Positions 51,750 through 61,101 of a stretch of 64,000 bases of DNA are shown here, piece after piece. The notes below the pieces were generated by a model that was not told where the DNA came from, searched no databases, and was given only the letters and a program-made list of their open reading frames with translations. The stretch is from Paenibacillus_F sp047238265. GTDB lineage: Bacteria > Bacillota > Bacilli > Paenibacillales > NBRC-103111. Location of the stretch: positions 992,001 to 1,056,000 of the forward strand of contig NZ_JBDFMM010000001.1 of assembly GCF_047238265.1 (NCBI RefSeq). The letters are read 5' to 3'. The stretch's first letter is position 1. Each line of letters opens with the position of its first letter. A program made the translations under genes and the position numbers.

Positions 51750-52883
51750 ATGAATCCGATCGACCGCATTTTGGATAAATCCCTTGCAGGCGGACGAATT
51801 GATCTGGAAGAGTGTGTCACACTGCTCGAATCCGACCAGATCGAGAAAATGGGTCATGTCGCTAACCAAATTATGCTGAGGCACCATCCTGAACCGATCA
51901 CCACGTTTGTAGTGGGCCGCAACATCAACTACACGAACGTTTGTGACGTTTATTGCAGATTTTGTGCATTCTATAGAGCTCCCGGTTCTACGGAAGGATA
52001 CGTACTTCGGAACGAGGATATTTTCCGCAAAATCCAGGAGACGCTCGATGTGGGCGGAACCGAGATTCTGATGCAGGGCGGCACGAACCCGGATCTGCCG
52101 TTCAGCTACTATACGGATCTGCTGCGCGAAATCAAGCAGCGCTTCGATATTACGATGCACTCTTTCTCTCCGGCGGAGATCTGGAAAATGAAAGATGTGT
52201 CGGACGGCCTTTCGCTTGAAGAAGTCATCCGTCAGCTGCGTGACGCGGGGCTGGATTCTCTGCCCGGCGGAGGCGCGGAAATTTTGGACGACCGCATCCG
52301 GATGAAAATTTCCAAGAAAAAAGGCTCCTGGCGCGACTGGATGGATGCCATGGAAACGGCTCACCGTCTGGGCATGAATACATCGGCTACGATGGTTTAC
52401 GGTTTCGGCGAGACGATGGAAGAGCGCGCGATGCACCTGCTCCGCGTAAGAGAAGCGCAGGACAAATGCATCCAGAACGGCTATGATTCGCTGGGCTTTC
52501 TGGCCTTCATCCTGTGGCCGGTACAGCCGGACAACACGAATCTGCGCGTAGAGAAAACGAAGCCGGAAGAATACCTGAAAATGCTGGCCATTTCCCGAAT
52601 CATGCTCGACAACATTCCGAACTTCCAGTCTTCCTGGGTTACAATGGGGCCTGAAATCGGCCGCCAGTCGCTGCATTACGGCTGCAATGACTTCGGAAGC
52701 ACGATGATCGAAGAGAATGTCGTTTCGGCCGCGGGCACTACACATAAAGTGAACATTTCCTCCACGCTGGAATTGATCCGTGCCGCAGGCAAGATTCCTG
52801 CTCAGCGCAATACGAAGTATGAGATCCTTCGCGTATACGACGAGGATACGGTCGTTGAAAAAGATTTCATCATGCAGAATTAA
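51750..52883 (+). CDS. mqnC: Radical SAM cyclic dehypoxanthine futalosine synthase
   Basis: Start at ATG 51750 after AGAAAGGAG. 377 residues. The radical-SAM cluster motif is C65xxxC69xxC72 in NVCDVYCRFCAFYRAPGS; the MQGGTNPDLP, SLPGGGAEIL and FILWPVQPDNTNL segments fit MqnC rather than the related MqnE or CofH. It cyclises dehypoxanthine futalosine in the futalosine route to menaquinone. It stands alone here, without mqnA, mqnB, mqnD or mqnE nearby. Confidence 0.88.
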   Translation: MNPIDRILDKSLAGGRIDLEECVTLLESDQIEKMGHVANQIMLRHHPEPITTFVVGRNINYTNVCDVYCRFCAFYRAPGSTEGYVLRNEDIFRKIQETLDVGGTEILMQGGTNPDLPFSYYTDLLREIKQRFDITMHSFSPAEIWKMKDVSDGLSLEEVIRQLRDAGLDSLPGGGAEILDDRIRMKISKKKGSWRDWMDAMETAHRLGMNTSATMVYGFGETMEERAMHLLRVREAQDKCIQNGYDSLGFLAFILWPVQPDNTNLRVEKTKPEEYLKMLAISRIMLDNIPNFQSSWVTMGPEIGRQSLHYGCNDFGSTMIEENVVSAAGTTHKVNISSTLELIRAAGKIPAQRNTKYEILRVYDEDTVVEKDFIMQN

Positions 52884-52919
52884 TCGATTCGAACATAGAA
52901 GTTTTTTTGCAAAAAACAA

Positions 52920-52966
52920 AGAGAAACCCGGAAAACCGTTCTGAACGGCTTCCGGGTTTCTTTGTT
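52920..52966 (+). terminator. Terminator after mqnC
   Basis: AGAAACCCGGAA and TTCCGGGTTTCT with an inner CCGTT/AACGG pairing and a T-rich end. Confidence 0.85.
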
Positions 52967-53222
52967 TTGCTTACAGCAGCACGGCGGGCATCGCATTCCA
53001 GAAAACGAAACCATAATGGCAGCCGCTTGTTTGCCGGATATGCTGGGAGGCGGAGGCGGATTGCGTCTCCGGTGTGCAGCTTCCAATTAAGCTCTTGGCC
53101 TGACGAGTCCCTCCATAGGAGTTACCGGATGCCGTCACAACGTGTACGTTCTCGCGGAACTGGCTTCGGTGTCTTCCATTTTGCCGCGATTCTCAAACAT
53201 CTGACCGCCGCCTGCTGCCGAC
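52967..53222. other. Intergenic stretch without a recognised gene
   Basis: Lies between mqnC and the convergent histidine kinase. Open frames on both strands were translated; none has a ribosome site plus a recognisable product. Confidence 0.4.
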
Positions 53223-55082
53223 TCAATACCTCTGAAGTTTCACATGGAACATAATCGAGCTGCCTCGGCTCTCCGCCCAGATGCGGCCGCCATGTGCCTC
53301 CACGATGCTGCGGGCGATGGCAAGTCCCAGCCCGGAACCGCCTGTATCGGAAGAACGGGCGGTATCCATCCGATAAAACCGGTCAAACAGGCGGTCCAGC
53401 TCCGCCGTCTCCAAAACGGTACTTTCATTGATCACCGTCACTTTGACATCCTGGTCCTCTTCCCGGACGATTACCTCGATGGTGCCGGGTTTGGAGCTGT
53501 ATTTAACCGCATTCGTAAGCAGGTTTTCGAAGACGCGAATCATCTGGTCGGGATCCATGGAGACGAACAGCCGCATAGGCGGGAGTACGAGGCGTAGAGA
53601 GAGGCCGTTCTGCTCCGCGATCGTAATGTATTCTTCCGAAAGCTGATAGATCAGATCGTTTACGCAAACCGACTTTTTGGCAAGCGGCACGCCTTCGTTC
53701 GTCATCCGGCTGAATTCGAACAGATCGTCGATGAGAATTTTAAGTTTTTCCGCACGCCCGTAAGCGATTTGCATATAGTTCGATGCCTGCTCCTCGTCTT
53801 TATACTCCTTATCCTTCAAGAGCCGGAGATAGCCGATAATGAGCGTGAGCGGCGTGCGGAGGTCGTGAGAAACATTGGTGATCAATTCATTCTTCAAACG
53901 CTGGGACTTACGTTCTTCTTCCAGAGAATGCTCAAGATCGAAAGCCATGGAGTTCATATGCCCGGCGAGCACGCCGAGTTCGTCACGGCTTCTTTCGGGA
54001 ACCCGGTGAGCAAGATTGCCTTGAGACATCTGGACAAGACCCTGTGCCATTTCTTCGATAATCTGCATTTTCCGCCGGGTAATCCAGTAGAAGAGTCCCA
54101 GGAAGGTAGCGATTCCGGCGATCACAGGCAGAGAAGTATCCTGCTCGTAATAAGAAATCTGAGCTTCCGGAATCGCCTTGGCGACCAGATACGACTGGGA
54201 TCCGTTCAAGGTAACCGGGTACATAAACGTGAATTCGCGGCCTTCCTTATTATCCGGGTACGTTCCTTCCGTTTCCATGGCGCTGCCGATGAGCTGCGGG
54301 ATATCGAACCGGCTTTCTCCGCTTCCTTTTGTTCTGTAAAGCACCTTACCGGATGTGTCGATAATATAGAGCGACTTTCTTCCGGGTCTGTCGGTTTCCT
54401 CGTCCAGAAGAGACTGAATATCCGCCGGATTTACCGGGAAAAAGGAGGGCGCCGGCTGACCGGCGGGATTGTCCGCTGCCGGAGTTTTTGTGCCGTCCGT
54501 TCCCGCGGCGCCCGGGCGGGGGGGCTCCGCAGCCGCTTTGCCGCTGGGACCCGATCCGTCCGGGACGGCGGATTCCGGCGCCCGGGACGGGGCGTCCGAT
54601 TTCGGCGCGGCGGAAACGGAGGAGCTTCCCGGGCCCGCTTGCGGGTCCGTTCCGGAGCCGGTATCGGTGCCAGTGCCGGTGCCGGTGCCGATACTGTCGG
54701 GCTCCTTGGGATCTTGAACCTCCCGTTCGGAGCTCGGCAAGTCTTTCCGGTCCGGTTCGTCTTTTACGGAGGGATACCTGCCGGCATCGCCGCCGTACTG
54801 TTGAATCCGTTCAAGACGTTCCGCAAGACGGTAAACCTGGTTTGCCGTAATTTCTTTATCTTGAATATAAGAGACGGTCGCTCCCGTGCGCGCCGATTCG
54901 GTAACCTCGGCTACCAGGCCCCCGGCGGCAGCCGCAACGCCTATGCACAGAGCGAATGCGAGAATAAGCTGCATTCGCAGGCTGCGCATCACTTTTTGCT
55001 TGCACAATATAACGGGACGCACGATGCCGCGCACCAGCAGCCCCCACAGCTTTCCGAATCTCCTTTTTCGATTAGGTTTCAA
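53223..55082 (-). CDS. Sensor histidine kinase with low-complexity extracellular domain
   Basis: Minus strand, TTG start at 55082 overlapping the regulator's stop by 11 bases. 619 residues: basic N terminus, helix 1 (~38-58), a long outer region (~60-300), helix 2 (LPVIAGIATFLGLFYWI), HAMP, HisKA with phospho-acceptor H406 in NVSHDLRTPLTLIIGY, and HATPase (NLLTNAVKYS, SDTGGSGLGLAIARSIVEAHGG). About 90 residues of the outer region are Gly/Thr/Ser/Pro-rich, with a (GT)n run encoded by simple repeats near 54660-54690, probably a flexible linker. Kinase core resembles the VanS/ResE type. The signal is unknown. Confidence 0.9.
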   Translation of the reverse strand: MKPNRKRRFGKLWGLLVRGIVRPVILCKQKVMRSLRMQLILAFALCIGVAAAAGGLVAEVTESARTGATVSYIQDKEITANQVYRLAERLERIQQYGGDAGRYPSVKDEPDRKDLPSSEREVQDPKEPDSIGTGTGTGTDTGSGTDPQAGPGSSSVSAAPKSDAPSRAPESAVPDGSGPSGKAAAEPPRPGAAGTDGTKTPAADNPAGQPAPSFFPVNPADIQSLLDEETDRPGRKSLYIIDTSGKVLYRTKGSGESRFDIPQLIGSAMETEGTYPDNKEGREFTFMYPVTLNGSQSYLVAKAIPEAQISYYEQDTSLPVIAGIATFLGLFYWITRRKMQIIEEMAQGLVQMSQGNLAHRVPERSRDELGVLAGHMNSMAFDLEHSLEEERKSQRLKNELITNVSHDLRTPLTLIIGYLRLLKDKEYKDEEQASNYMQIAYGRAEKLKILIDDLFEFSRMTNEGVPLAKKSVCVNDLIYQLSEEYITIAEQNGLSLRLVLPPMRLFVSMDPDQMIRVFENLLTNAVKYSSKPGTIEVIVREEDQDVKVTVINESTVLETAELDRLFDRFYRMDTARSSDTGGSGLGLAIARSIVEAHGGRIWAESRGSSIMFHVKLQRY

Positions 55083-55773
55083 TTTTGTAGCCTACCCCCC
55101 AAACGGTTTTGATATATTTCGGCTGCCTCGGATTGCTCTCCACTTTTTCCCGGATTTTGCGGATGTGTACCATGACGGTGTTGTCTGATTCGAAGTACGG
55201 GGTATTCCAAACCGTTTCATAAATCCGTTCCGTACTGAAAACGATTCCGCGGTTGCGGCCAAGAAGCTCCAGAATGGAAAATTCCCGGGGAGTCAGCTTG
55301 ACCGGCCGTCCCTCCACATGAACTTCATGCGTAGCCGTATCAATGACGAGATCGTCCAGCTCGATACGGTGTGCAGGCGTTTCGGATGGCATGGGGGCGT
55401 TTAATCTTTTATACCGGCGCAGTTGGGATTTCACCCGTGCCATCAGCTCGAGCGGATTAAACGGTTTCGTCAAATAATCGTCCGCCCCGGCGGTTAATCC
55501 GAGAATTTTGTCCATATCCTCGCTTTTTGCGGAGAGCATCAGGATAGGCATGTTTTTCTCCCTGCGGATTTCCAGACACGCCTGGACGCCGTCCATACGG
55601 GGCATCATGATGTCAAGGATAATCAGATCGACCTCCCTGCTTTTCAGCACATCCAAGGCTTCCAGGCCGTCTCCGGCCGAAACCGTTTCATACCCCTCGT
55701 TGGTTAAATAAATACGGATGAGCTCCACGATCTCTTTTTCATTGTCCACGATCAGAATCGTTTCTTTTCCCAT
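55072..55773 (-). CDS. OmpR-family response regulator
   Basis: Minus strand; ATG at 55773 is nine bases after AAAGGAG, whereas the ATG at 55779 is too close. 233 residues: receiver domain with phospho-acceptor D54 (LIILDIMMPRMDG), conserved SAK and KPFNPLELMARV, and a C-terminal winged helix (LTPREFSILELLGRNRGIVFSTERIYETVW). It is transcribed first, with its cognate kinase overlapping its end. Target genes are not evident. Confidence 0.92.
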   Translation of the reverse strand: MGKETILIVDNEKEIVELIRIYLTNEGYETVSAGDGLEALDVLKSREVDLIILDIMMPRMDGVQACLEIRREKNMPILMLSAKSEDMDKILGLTAGADDYLTKPFNPLELMARVKSQLRRYKRLNAPMPSETPAHRIELDDLVIDTATHEVHVEGRPVKLTPREFSILELLGRNRGIVFSTERIYETVWNTPYFESDNTVMVHIRKIREKVESNPRQPKYIKTVWGVGYKIET

Positions 55774-56119
55774 AACCATGCGCTCCTTTGTATGACGGAA
55801 AACGGAAGCCGTTACGTAACGGGCCTGCGTTCCCTTATATTCCATTATGAAAACGGGCTATTGTGACGTTAGCACAGGAAGACGGGGTTGGCAATTCCGT
55901 TCGCAAAGGAGCGGCACCTCCATCATCAAGCTTTTTATAGAGATTATTATAGAAGGTTGTTCTTAACAAAACCGCGCCGAATTTCTTAAGGAATGTTTAA
56001 GATCGGCTTTGATTTCCTGAATTGCCCGGCCTTCGGACATGTCAAGAGTTGGTTGTATATCCGCCTCCGGCCGACCATATACTTTTAGAAGGAATTCAGC
56101 GTCAGGAAGGAGTGAGCCC
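55774..56119. other. Divergent intergenic region without a gene
   Basis: Separates the two-component genes (minus) from ytxC (plus). It holds both ribosome sites and presumably two promoters; I see no clear consensus pair and no other feature. Confidence 0.4.
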
Positions 56120-57094
56120 ATGTCTTTCGTACAGTTTGTATTCAACAATTCCGCCGTGTTTGATATTTCTGCGCTGCAAAGCCGGATCGAAAGCCGCCTA
56201 GCGCTTCTGAATCAGGAAGGAAACCCGGCCCGGGTCGTCCGCGACGATTTGGAACACTGCACGATACTTCGGATAGAGGGAGCGGCAGGCGGCAAAAAGC
56301 AGCAGGCAAGGCCCGATGCCGTTATCGAAGCCGCTGCCGAGGCAGCCGCCGAGCAGATCGTGGAGGGTGAAGAGGAGAGGCTGATTCGTAAGCTGCTGGT
56401 AAATACCTTTCATTATAAAGAGCCTGAAGAAGCGGCGAAAATCGGCCGCTACTGCCGCCAATTCCTGAACGGGGAGGAAGAGGGCGAGGCTGCCGCCGCC
56501 GAATACGGCCTTGACGATTATCTGGACTGGGGACCTATCGACGGCATGAAGCTCCGGGCGGGCAAAATCAGCGAGCCCTTGAAAGCTCTGCTGCTGGAAG
56601 GGCAGCCGGTGAACCTGCCGGGCTTTATCACGTTCCGGCTTCAGGAATATATGGAGGAGCTGAAAGAGGTCGTCGAATACGCCATCGACGAATACGTGAT
56701 GGACCAGCAGTATCAGGAATTTATTTCTCTGCTCCAGTATTTCGTCTATATCCAGGAAACGAAGACGGCAGCAGCTCATTTGATACATAAGGAAGGCGCC
56801 GAATTTACGATTCTGGATGAGAACATGCAGCCGATCGACACCAGTAAGATGGAAGCGTCTTTTACATTGGAAATGATCGAGAAAGATATCAGCTTCGAGG
56901 ATATGATCGTCTCCACGCTTATTTCGGTATCTCCCGCGACGATTTATATTCACACGCGTGAGCCGGAATTGCCCGTTATCCGGACGATTATGCAGATTTT
57001 CGAGTCCCGCGCGACTATCTGCTCCTACTGCGGCATATGCCGCACGAAGCTGGCGGGAAACTCGGACAGCGGGTCTCCGTCCCCCTTGACCTGA
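56120..57094 (+). CDS. ytxC: YtxC-like sporulation-associated protein
   Basis: Start at ATG 56120 after AGGAAGGAGTGAGCCC. 324 residues, soluble, mostly helical and acidic. The central part (DGMKLRAGKISEPLKALLLEGQPVNLPGFITFRLQEYMEEL) and the C-terminal segment (SVSPATIYIHTREPELPVIRTIMQIFESR) match the YtxC family. Position immediately before thrS is as in B. subtilis. The family is linked to sporulation by annotation only; molecular role unknown. Confidence 0.82.
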   Translation: MSFVQFVFNNSAVFDISALQSRIESRLALLNQEGNPARVVRDDLEHCTILRIEGAAGGKKQQARPDAVIEAAAEAAAEQIVEGEEERLIRKLLVNTFHYKEPEEAAKIGRYCRQFLNGEEEGEAAAAEYGLDDYLDWGPIDGMKLRAGKISEPLKALLLEGQPVNLPGFITFRLQEYMEELKEVVEYAIDEYVMDQQYQEFISLLQYFVYIQETKTAAAHLIHKEGAEFTILDENMQPIDTSKMEASFTLEMIEKDISFEDMIVSTLISVSPATIYIHTREPELPVIRTIMQIFESRATICSYCGICRTKLAGNSDSGSPSPLT

Positions 57095-57119
57095 TTCCGC
57101 GGCAGGCTTATAATTAGGG

Positions 57120-57425
57120 AATCAAAGGCTTTGACCGAAGACACGGACAGCTTGTAACACTGCCGCCAGAGAATGGGGACCCGGCTGAAATCCCCTGCAG
57201 ATTTACGGTATGTTTACCCCTTCGAGAGCCGCAAAGCGGAAACCGAACAAGAGCGGACGCAGGATGTCCGGACCGGAAGTAAGCTTGGCCGATTCATCCC
57301 CGTTACCGGATGCTGAATGAGGATTCGTCCGCTTAATCTTAAGCGATGAATCGAATGAGGGTGGAACCACGAGTCGAGCGCACTCGTCCCTTTCGGGATG
57401 TGTGTGCTTTTTTGCGCTCTTTTTA
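57120..57425 (+). ncRNA. T-box leader of thrS
   Basis: The T-box sequence AATGAGGGTGGAACCACG lies at 57355-57371 and is followed by a terminator stem (57377-57412) with a T run. Upstream, a candidate specifier ACC (Thr) is at 57216-57218 within GTTTACCCCTTCGAGAGCC. T-box leaders bind uncharged tRNA to allow read-through, here expected to be tRNA-Thr. Ends are approximate. Confidence 0.93.
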
Positions 57426-57457
57426 TGAAATTTATAGAGCTGAGGAGCTGACAAATC

Positions 57458-59392
57458 ATGATTAAACTAACTTTTCCGGACGGTTCCGTGAGAGAATATG
57501 CACCGGGTACAACGGTCGAGCAGGTAGCGGAATCCATTTCCACCGGGCTCAAAAAGAACGCGGTAATCGGCGTCGTAAACGGCCGCCAGGTTGATCTGAA
57601 CTCCCCGATCGAAGAGGATGCCGAACTTAAAATCGTAACGATGGACTCCGAAGAGGGAGTCGAGGTGCTGCGCCACAGCACCGCCCACCTGATGGCCCAG
57701 GCGATCAAACGCCTGTATGGCGATAAGGCCGTGAAGCTGGGGATCGGACCGGTCATCGAAGACGGATTCTACTACGACATCGATATCGAAAATCCGCTGA
57801 CACCGGAAGATCTGACGAAGATCGAGAAGGAAATGGCGAAGATCGTACAGGAAAACCTGCCGATCGTCCGCCGTGTCGTGAGCCGTGAAGAAGCGATCGC
57901 GATTTTCGAGGAGCTTGGCGATCCGCTGAAGCTGGAGCTGATTCGCGATCTGCCGGAAGACTCCGTGCTGACCATTTACGATCAGGGCGAGTTTTTTGAC
58001 CTCTGCCGCGGTCCTCACCTGCCTTCCACGGGCAAAATCAAAGCATTCAAGCTGCTGAGCGTTGCCGGCGCATACTGGCGCGGGGATTCCAAAAACAAGA
58101 TGCTCCAGCGTATTTACGGCACCGCATTCCCGAAGAAAGCGGAGCTGGACGAGCATCTGCATCTGCTTGAAGAAGCAAAGAAGCGCGACCACCGCAAGCT
58201 GGGACGCGAGCTGAAAATGTTTACGTTCTCCAAGGAAGTCGGCCAGGGTCTGCCGATCTGGCTTCCTGCCGGCGCTAAAGTACGCCGCGTTATGGAGCGC
58301 TATATCGTCGATCTCGAAGAGCGCCTGGGTTACCAGCACGTGTACACGCCTGTCCTGGCTAACGTGGAGCTGTACAAAACAAGCGGCCACTGGGATCACT
58401 ACCATGAAGACATGTTCCCGAAAATGGTCATGGACAACGAGGAGCTCGTCCTCCGTCCGATGAACTGCCCGCATCACATGATGGTGTACAAGAGCGACAT
58501 GCGCAGCTATCGCGAGCTGCCGGTCCGTATTGCGGAGCTCGGCACCATGCACCGCTACGAGATGTCCGGCGCTCTGACCGGCCTGCACCGCGTACGCGCG
58601 ATGACGCTGAACGACGCGCATATTTTCTGCCGTCCCGATCAGATCAAGGAAGAATTCGCCCGCGTCATCAACCTGATCCGTCATGTGTACGAAGATTTCG
58701 GCATCAAGGATTACCGTTTCCGTCTGTCCTACCGCGATCCGAAGGATACGGAGAAATATTTCCCGAACGACGAAATGTGGGAAATGTCCCAGCGCATGCT
58801 CCGCGAGGTTGTGGAAGAAATGAACCTGCCGTTCTACGAAGCGGAAGGGGAAGCGGCTTTCTACGGTCCGAAGCTGGACGTACAGATCCGCACGGCGCTG
58901 AAGAAAGAAGAAACGCTGTCCACCGTTCAGCTGGACTTCCTGCTGCCGGAGCGTTTCGAGCTTGAATATATCGGCGAAGACGGCCAGAAGCACCGTCCGG
59001 TCGTTATCCACCGCGGTATTATTTCCACGATGGAACGGATGACGGCGTTCCTGCTGGAAAACTACGCCGGAGCTCTGCCGACCTGGCTGATGCCGGTACA
59101 GGCCAAAGTCATTCCGGTATCGCCGTCTTACGAGGCGTATGCCAACGATGTGACGGAGAAGCTGCTCGCGGCCGGAATCCGCGCGGAATCGGACAACCGC
59201 AACGAGAAGCTCGGTTACAAGATCCGCGAGGCACAGCTGGAGAAGACGCCGTACATGCTCGTTGTGGGCGAGAACGAAATGAACTCCGGCACCTTGTCCG
59301 TCCGCAAGCGCGGCGAAGGCGACCTGGGCGTTCACAGCCTGGCGCACGTTGTGGGCCTCATCCAAGAGGATGTCGCTAACAAGTCCAGATAA
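57458..59392 (+). CDS. thrS: Threonine--tRNA ligase
   Basis: 644 residues, the standard ThrRS length; TGAGGAG precedes the ATG. Order: TGS domain (1-61), editing domain with HSTAHLMAQAIKRLYG and the DLCRGPHLPSTGKI motif, class II catalytic core with zinc ligands in LRPMNCPHHM and VVIHRG, and an anticodon-binding C terminus (LPTWLMPVQAKVIPVS...). Regulated by the T-box leader. Confidence 0.97.
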   Translation: MIKLTFPDGSVREYAPGTTVEQVAESISTGLKKNAVIGVVNGRQVDLNSPIEEDAELKIVTMDSEEGVEVLRHSTAHLMAQAIKRLYGDKAVKLGIGPVIEDGFYYDIDIENPLTPEDLTKIEKEMAKIVQENLPIVRRVVSREEAIAIFEELGDPLKLELIRDLPEDSVLTIYDQGEFFDLCRGPHLPSTGKIKAFKLLSVAGAYWRGDSKNKMLQRIYGTAFPKKAELDEHLHLLEEAKKRDHRKLGRELKMFTFSKEVGQGLPIWLPAGAKVRRVMERYIVDLEERLGYQHVYTPVLANVELYKTSGHWDHYHEDMFPKMVMDNEELVLRPMNCPHHMMVYKSDMRSYRELPVRIAELGTMHRYEMSGALTGLHRVRAMTLNDAHIFCRPDQIKEEFARVINLIRHVYEDFGIKDYRFRLSYRDPKDTEKYFPNDEMWEMSQRMLREVVEEMNLPFYEAEGEAAFYGPKLDVQIRTALKKEETLSTVQLDFLLPERFELEYIGEDGQKHRPVVIHRGIISTMERMTAFLLENYAGALPTWLMPVQAKVIPVSPSYEAYANDVTEKLLAAGIRAESDNRNEKLGYKIREAQLEKTPYMLVVGENEMNSGTLSVRKRGEGDLGVHSLAHVVGLIQEDVANKSR

Positions 59393-59469
59393 GCAGGCGG
59401 CTGCCATATGCGCCGTAGAGGCGAACGACCGGAGCGCCGGTTTTCTGAACAAAGCATTTATAGAACCGT

Positions 59470-59512
59470 TAAAACAGGGGGAACCTCAATAGAGGCTCTC
59501 CCTGTTTTTTTG
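59470..59512 (+). terminator. Terminator after thrS
   Basis: AAAACAGGGGGAACCTC pairs with GAGGCTCTCCCTGTTTT around AATA, with a T tail. Confidence 0.85.
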
Positions 59513-59515
59513 TTA

Positions 59516-59545
59516 TTGGACATTAAGGAGTAATTAAACTATAAT
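59516..59545 (+). promoter_or_regulatory. Sigma-A promoter of the CatE-like gene
   Basis: TTGGAC at 59516-59521 and TATAAT at 59540-59545 with an 18-base spacer. A second candidate, TTGACT (59573-59578) and TAACTA (59596-59601) at 17 bases, lies nearer the gene. Confidence 0.6.
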
Positions 59546-59561
59546 TACTTACAAAAAGTAA
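59545..59561. promoter_or_regulatory. DUF24/HxlR-type operator (YodB/CatR-like)
   Basis: TTACTT and AAGTAA form a perfect inverted repeat with a five-base centre (TTACTTACAAAAAGTAA). It has the same half-sites as B. subtilis YodB/CatR operators, one of which controls catDE. It overlaps the -10 and start region of the promoter, a position suited to repression. Confidence 0.6.
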
Positions 59562-59624
59562 CTAAATATATTTTGACTCGTTCTTTGCGGTTTACTAACT
59601 AATGTTGAAATGAGGGTGACTCTT

Positions 59625-60485
59625 ATGACGTCTGTTATCGACCCCCGAACCGAAATCGGTTATGTGCATATTAAGGTCGGCAGCCTGGAACGGTCTCTTC
59701 CGTTTTATCAGGACGTGATCGGACTTAAACTGCTGAAACGCAGCGGAGCTTTCGCCGAACTGACGGCGGACGGCAAGAAGCCGCTTGTTATTCTGGAAGA
59801 GTTACCGGGTGCCGCTAAAGCACCGAAACGCGGGTATGCCGGTCTGTATCACTTCGCGATTCTTGTACCCGGCCGTAAAGAGCTGGGATTCGCGCTGCGC
59901 AGCCTGATCCGCGGCGGCATCGAGGTCGGCCAGGGGGATCATCTCGTGAGCGAAGCCCTCTATCTGGACGATCCGGACGGCAACGGCATTGAAATTTATG
60001 CCGACCGTCCCCGCGAGACGTGGCGGAAGGATGCGAACGGCCATTACGTGATGGCGACCGATCCGGTGGACTGGGAAAGCCTGCTGGAGCTTGCCGGGGA
60101 GGAGCCGTGGAGCGGAATGGCCGCGGGGACGAAAATCGGTCACGTACATTTCCATGTGACGGATTTGCGGGCGGCGGAAGCCTTCTACTGCGGCCTGCTC
60201 GGGTTTGAGATCACGCTCCGTTTCGGTCCGGCGGCTCTCTTCGTGGCGGCCGGCGGCTATCACCACCACATCGGGCTGAACACATGGGCAGGCGCTGGTG
60301 CGCCGCCCGCACCCGCCCATGCCGCCGGCATCCGCTGGTTTGCCGTTGAGCTGCCCGATAACGGGGAGCTGGAACGGATTCTGGCCCGCCTCCGGGCAGG
60401 AAACGTGGACGCCGCGGCCCGGGAAGACGGATGGCTCGTGACCGATCCTTCGGGAATCGGCGTGCTGCTGACGGTGCGCGAGTAG
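59625..60485 (+). CDS. Extradiol dioxygenase of the VOC superfamily (CatE-like)
   Basis: Start at ATG 59625 after AATGAGGGTG. 286 residues with two paired VOC modules: IGYVHIKVGSLERSLPFYQDVIGLKLL (first) and IGHVHFHVTDLRAAEAFYCGLLGFEI (second), with metal-ligand candidates H19-type in VHIKV/HVHFHV and E in DPDGNGIEIYADRP. Such enzymes (catechol 2,3-dioxygenase, CatE) open catechol rings with Fe or Mn and protect against quinones. The upstream YodB/CatR-type operator supports this role. Glyoxalase-like function is the alternative. Confidence 0.8.
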   Translation: MTSVIDPRTEIGYVHIKVGSLERSLPFYQDVIGLKLLKRSGAFAELTADGKKPLVILEELPGAAKAPKRGYAGLYHFAILVPGRKELGFALRSLIRGGIEVGQGDHLVSEALYLDDPDGNGIEIYADRPRETWRKDANGHYVMATDPVDWESLLELAGEEPWSGMAAGTKIGHVHFHVTDLRAAEAFYCGLLGFEITLRFGPAALFVAAGGYHHHIGLNTWAGAGAPPAPAHAAGIRWFAVELPDNGELERILARLRAGNVDAAAREDGWLVTDPSGIGVLLTVRE

Positions 60486-60622
60486 CCCTGCCCCAACGTG
60501 CGCCTGATCCTGTCTGAGAGTGCGCAGCCGGCGGCAGATCCCGACTGAACCGTTGGGATAAGGTTCTTTGAGACGGCGTTCATTAAGCAGAAGGGTGAAA
60601 TGAAGCATCGTCATTAAAAAAT

Positions 60623-60676
60623 AAGGATAGCCGCGGCTAATTGTGGAATTGAACAATGGCCGTGGCTGTCCTTTTT
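60623..60676 (+). terminator. Terminator after the CatE-like gene
   Basis: AAGGATAGCCGCGGC pairs with GGCCGTGGCTGTCCTT (G-U and one mismatch) and runs into T. Confidence 0.75.
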
Positions 60677-61101
60677 GAGTTGTATTTTACAGGGGGTGTC
60701 TGCCTGTCGTGAACTATAGGTTTACGGGTTAATCCATTTGCTTTAGGCAGAAAAATGACACTAATTTGATTCGGATAATGAACTGCAGAAAGGTTTCTAA
60801 AGCCGCTGCCCGAAAGCAGTCTGCGCTTATAACGAAATCAGGTGTGTTTTTTGTTTTAAGGGACGGAAAGCGGCAGGGCATGGCTATAGTGGCCGGTAGT
60901 ATATGGGGAGGGTAGACCCGTGATATGCGGGTGGATGGATCTTTTACAGTATTCATGAAAGAAGTAAATAAGTAATCGGAACCATAAAATCCGGACTTAT
61001 GAAGATGAAGGTTGTCGAATAAAGGAATCTTATGTCAGGTTCGAGAATATACCCTTTGTTTGGTAAAACCATTACCAGCATTAAGAAAGGGAGCCGAGAT
61101 T
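60677..61101. other. Intergenic stretch without a recognised gene
   Basis: Moderately AT-rich leader region before the chemotaxis receptor. No ORF with a ribosome site and no known RNA motif was recognised; it ends in the receptor's AAAGGGAG site. Confidence 0.4.

Noticed and set aside
53769..55112. 447-codon plus-strand ORF opposite the histidine kinase
   Set aside because: The minus strand encodes complete HAMP, HisKA and HATPase domains in the expected order with the regulator; the plus frame is a shadow.
57467..59452. 661-codon minus-strand ORF opposite thrS
   Set aside because: It lies antisense to an unmistakable threonyl-tRNA synthetase and has no recognisable domain; long antisense frames are expected in GC-rich genes.
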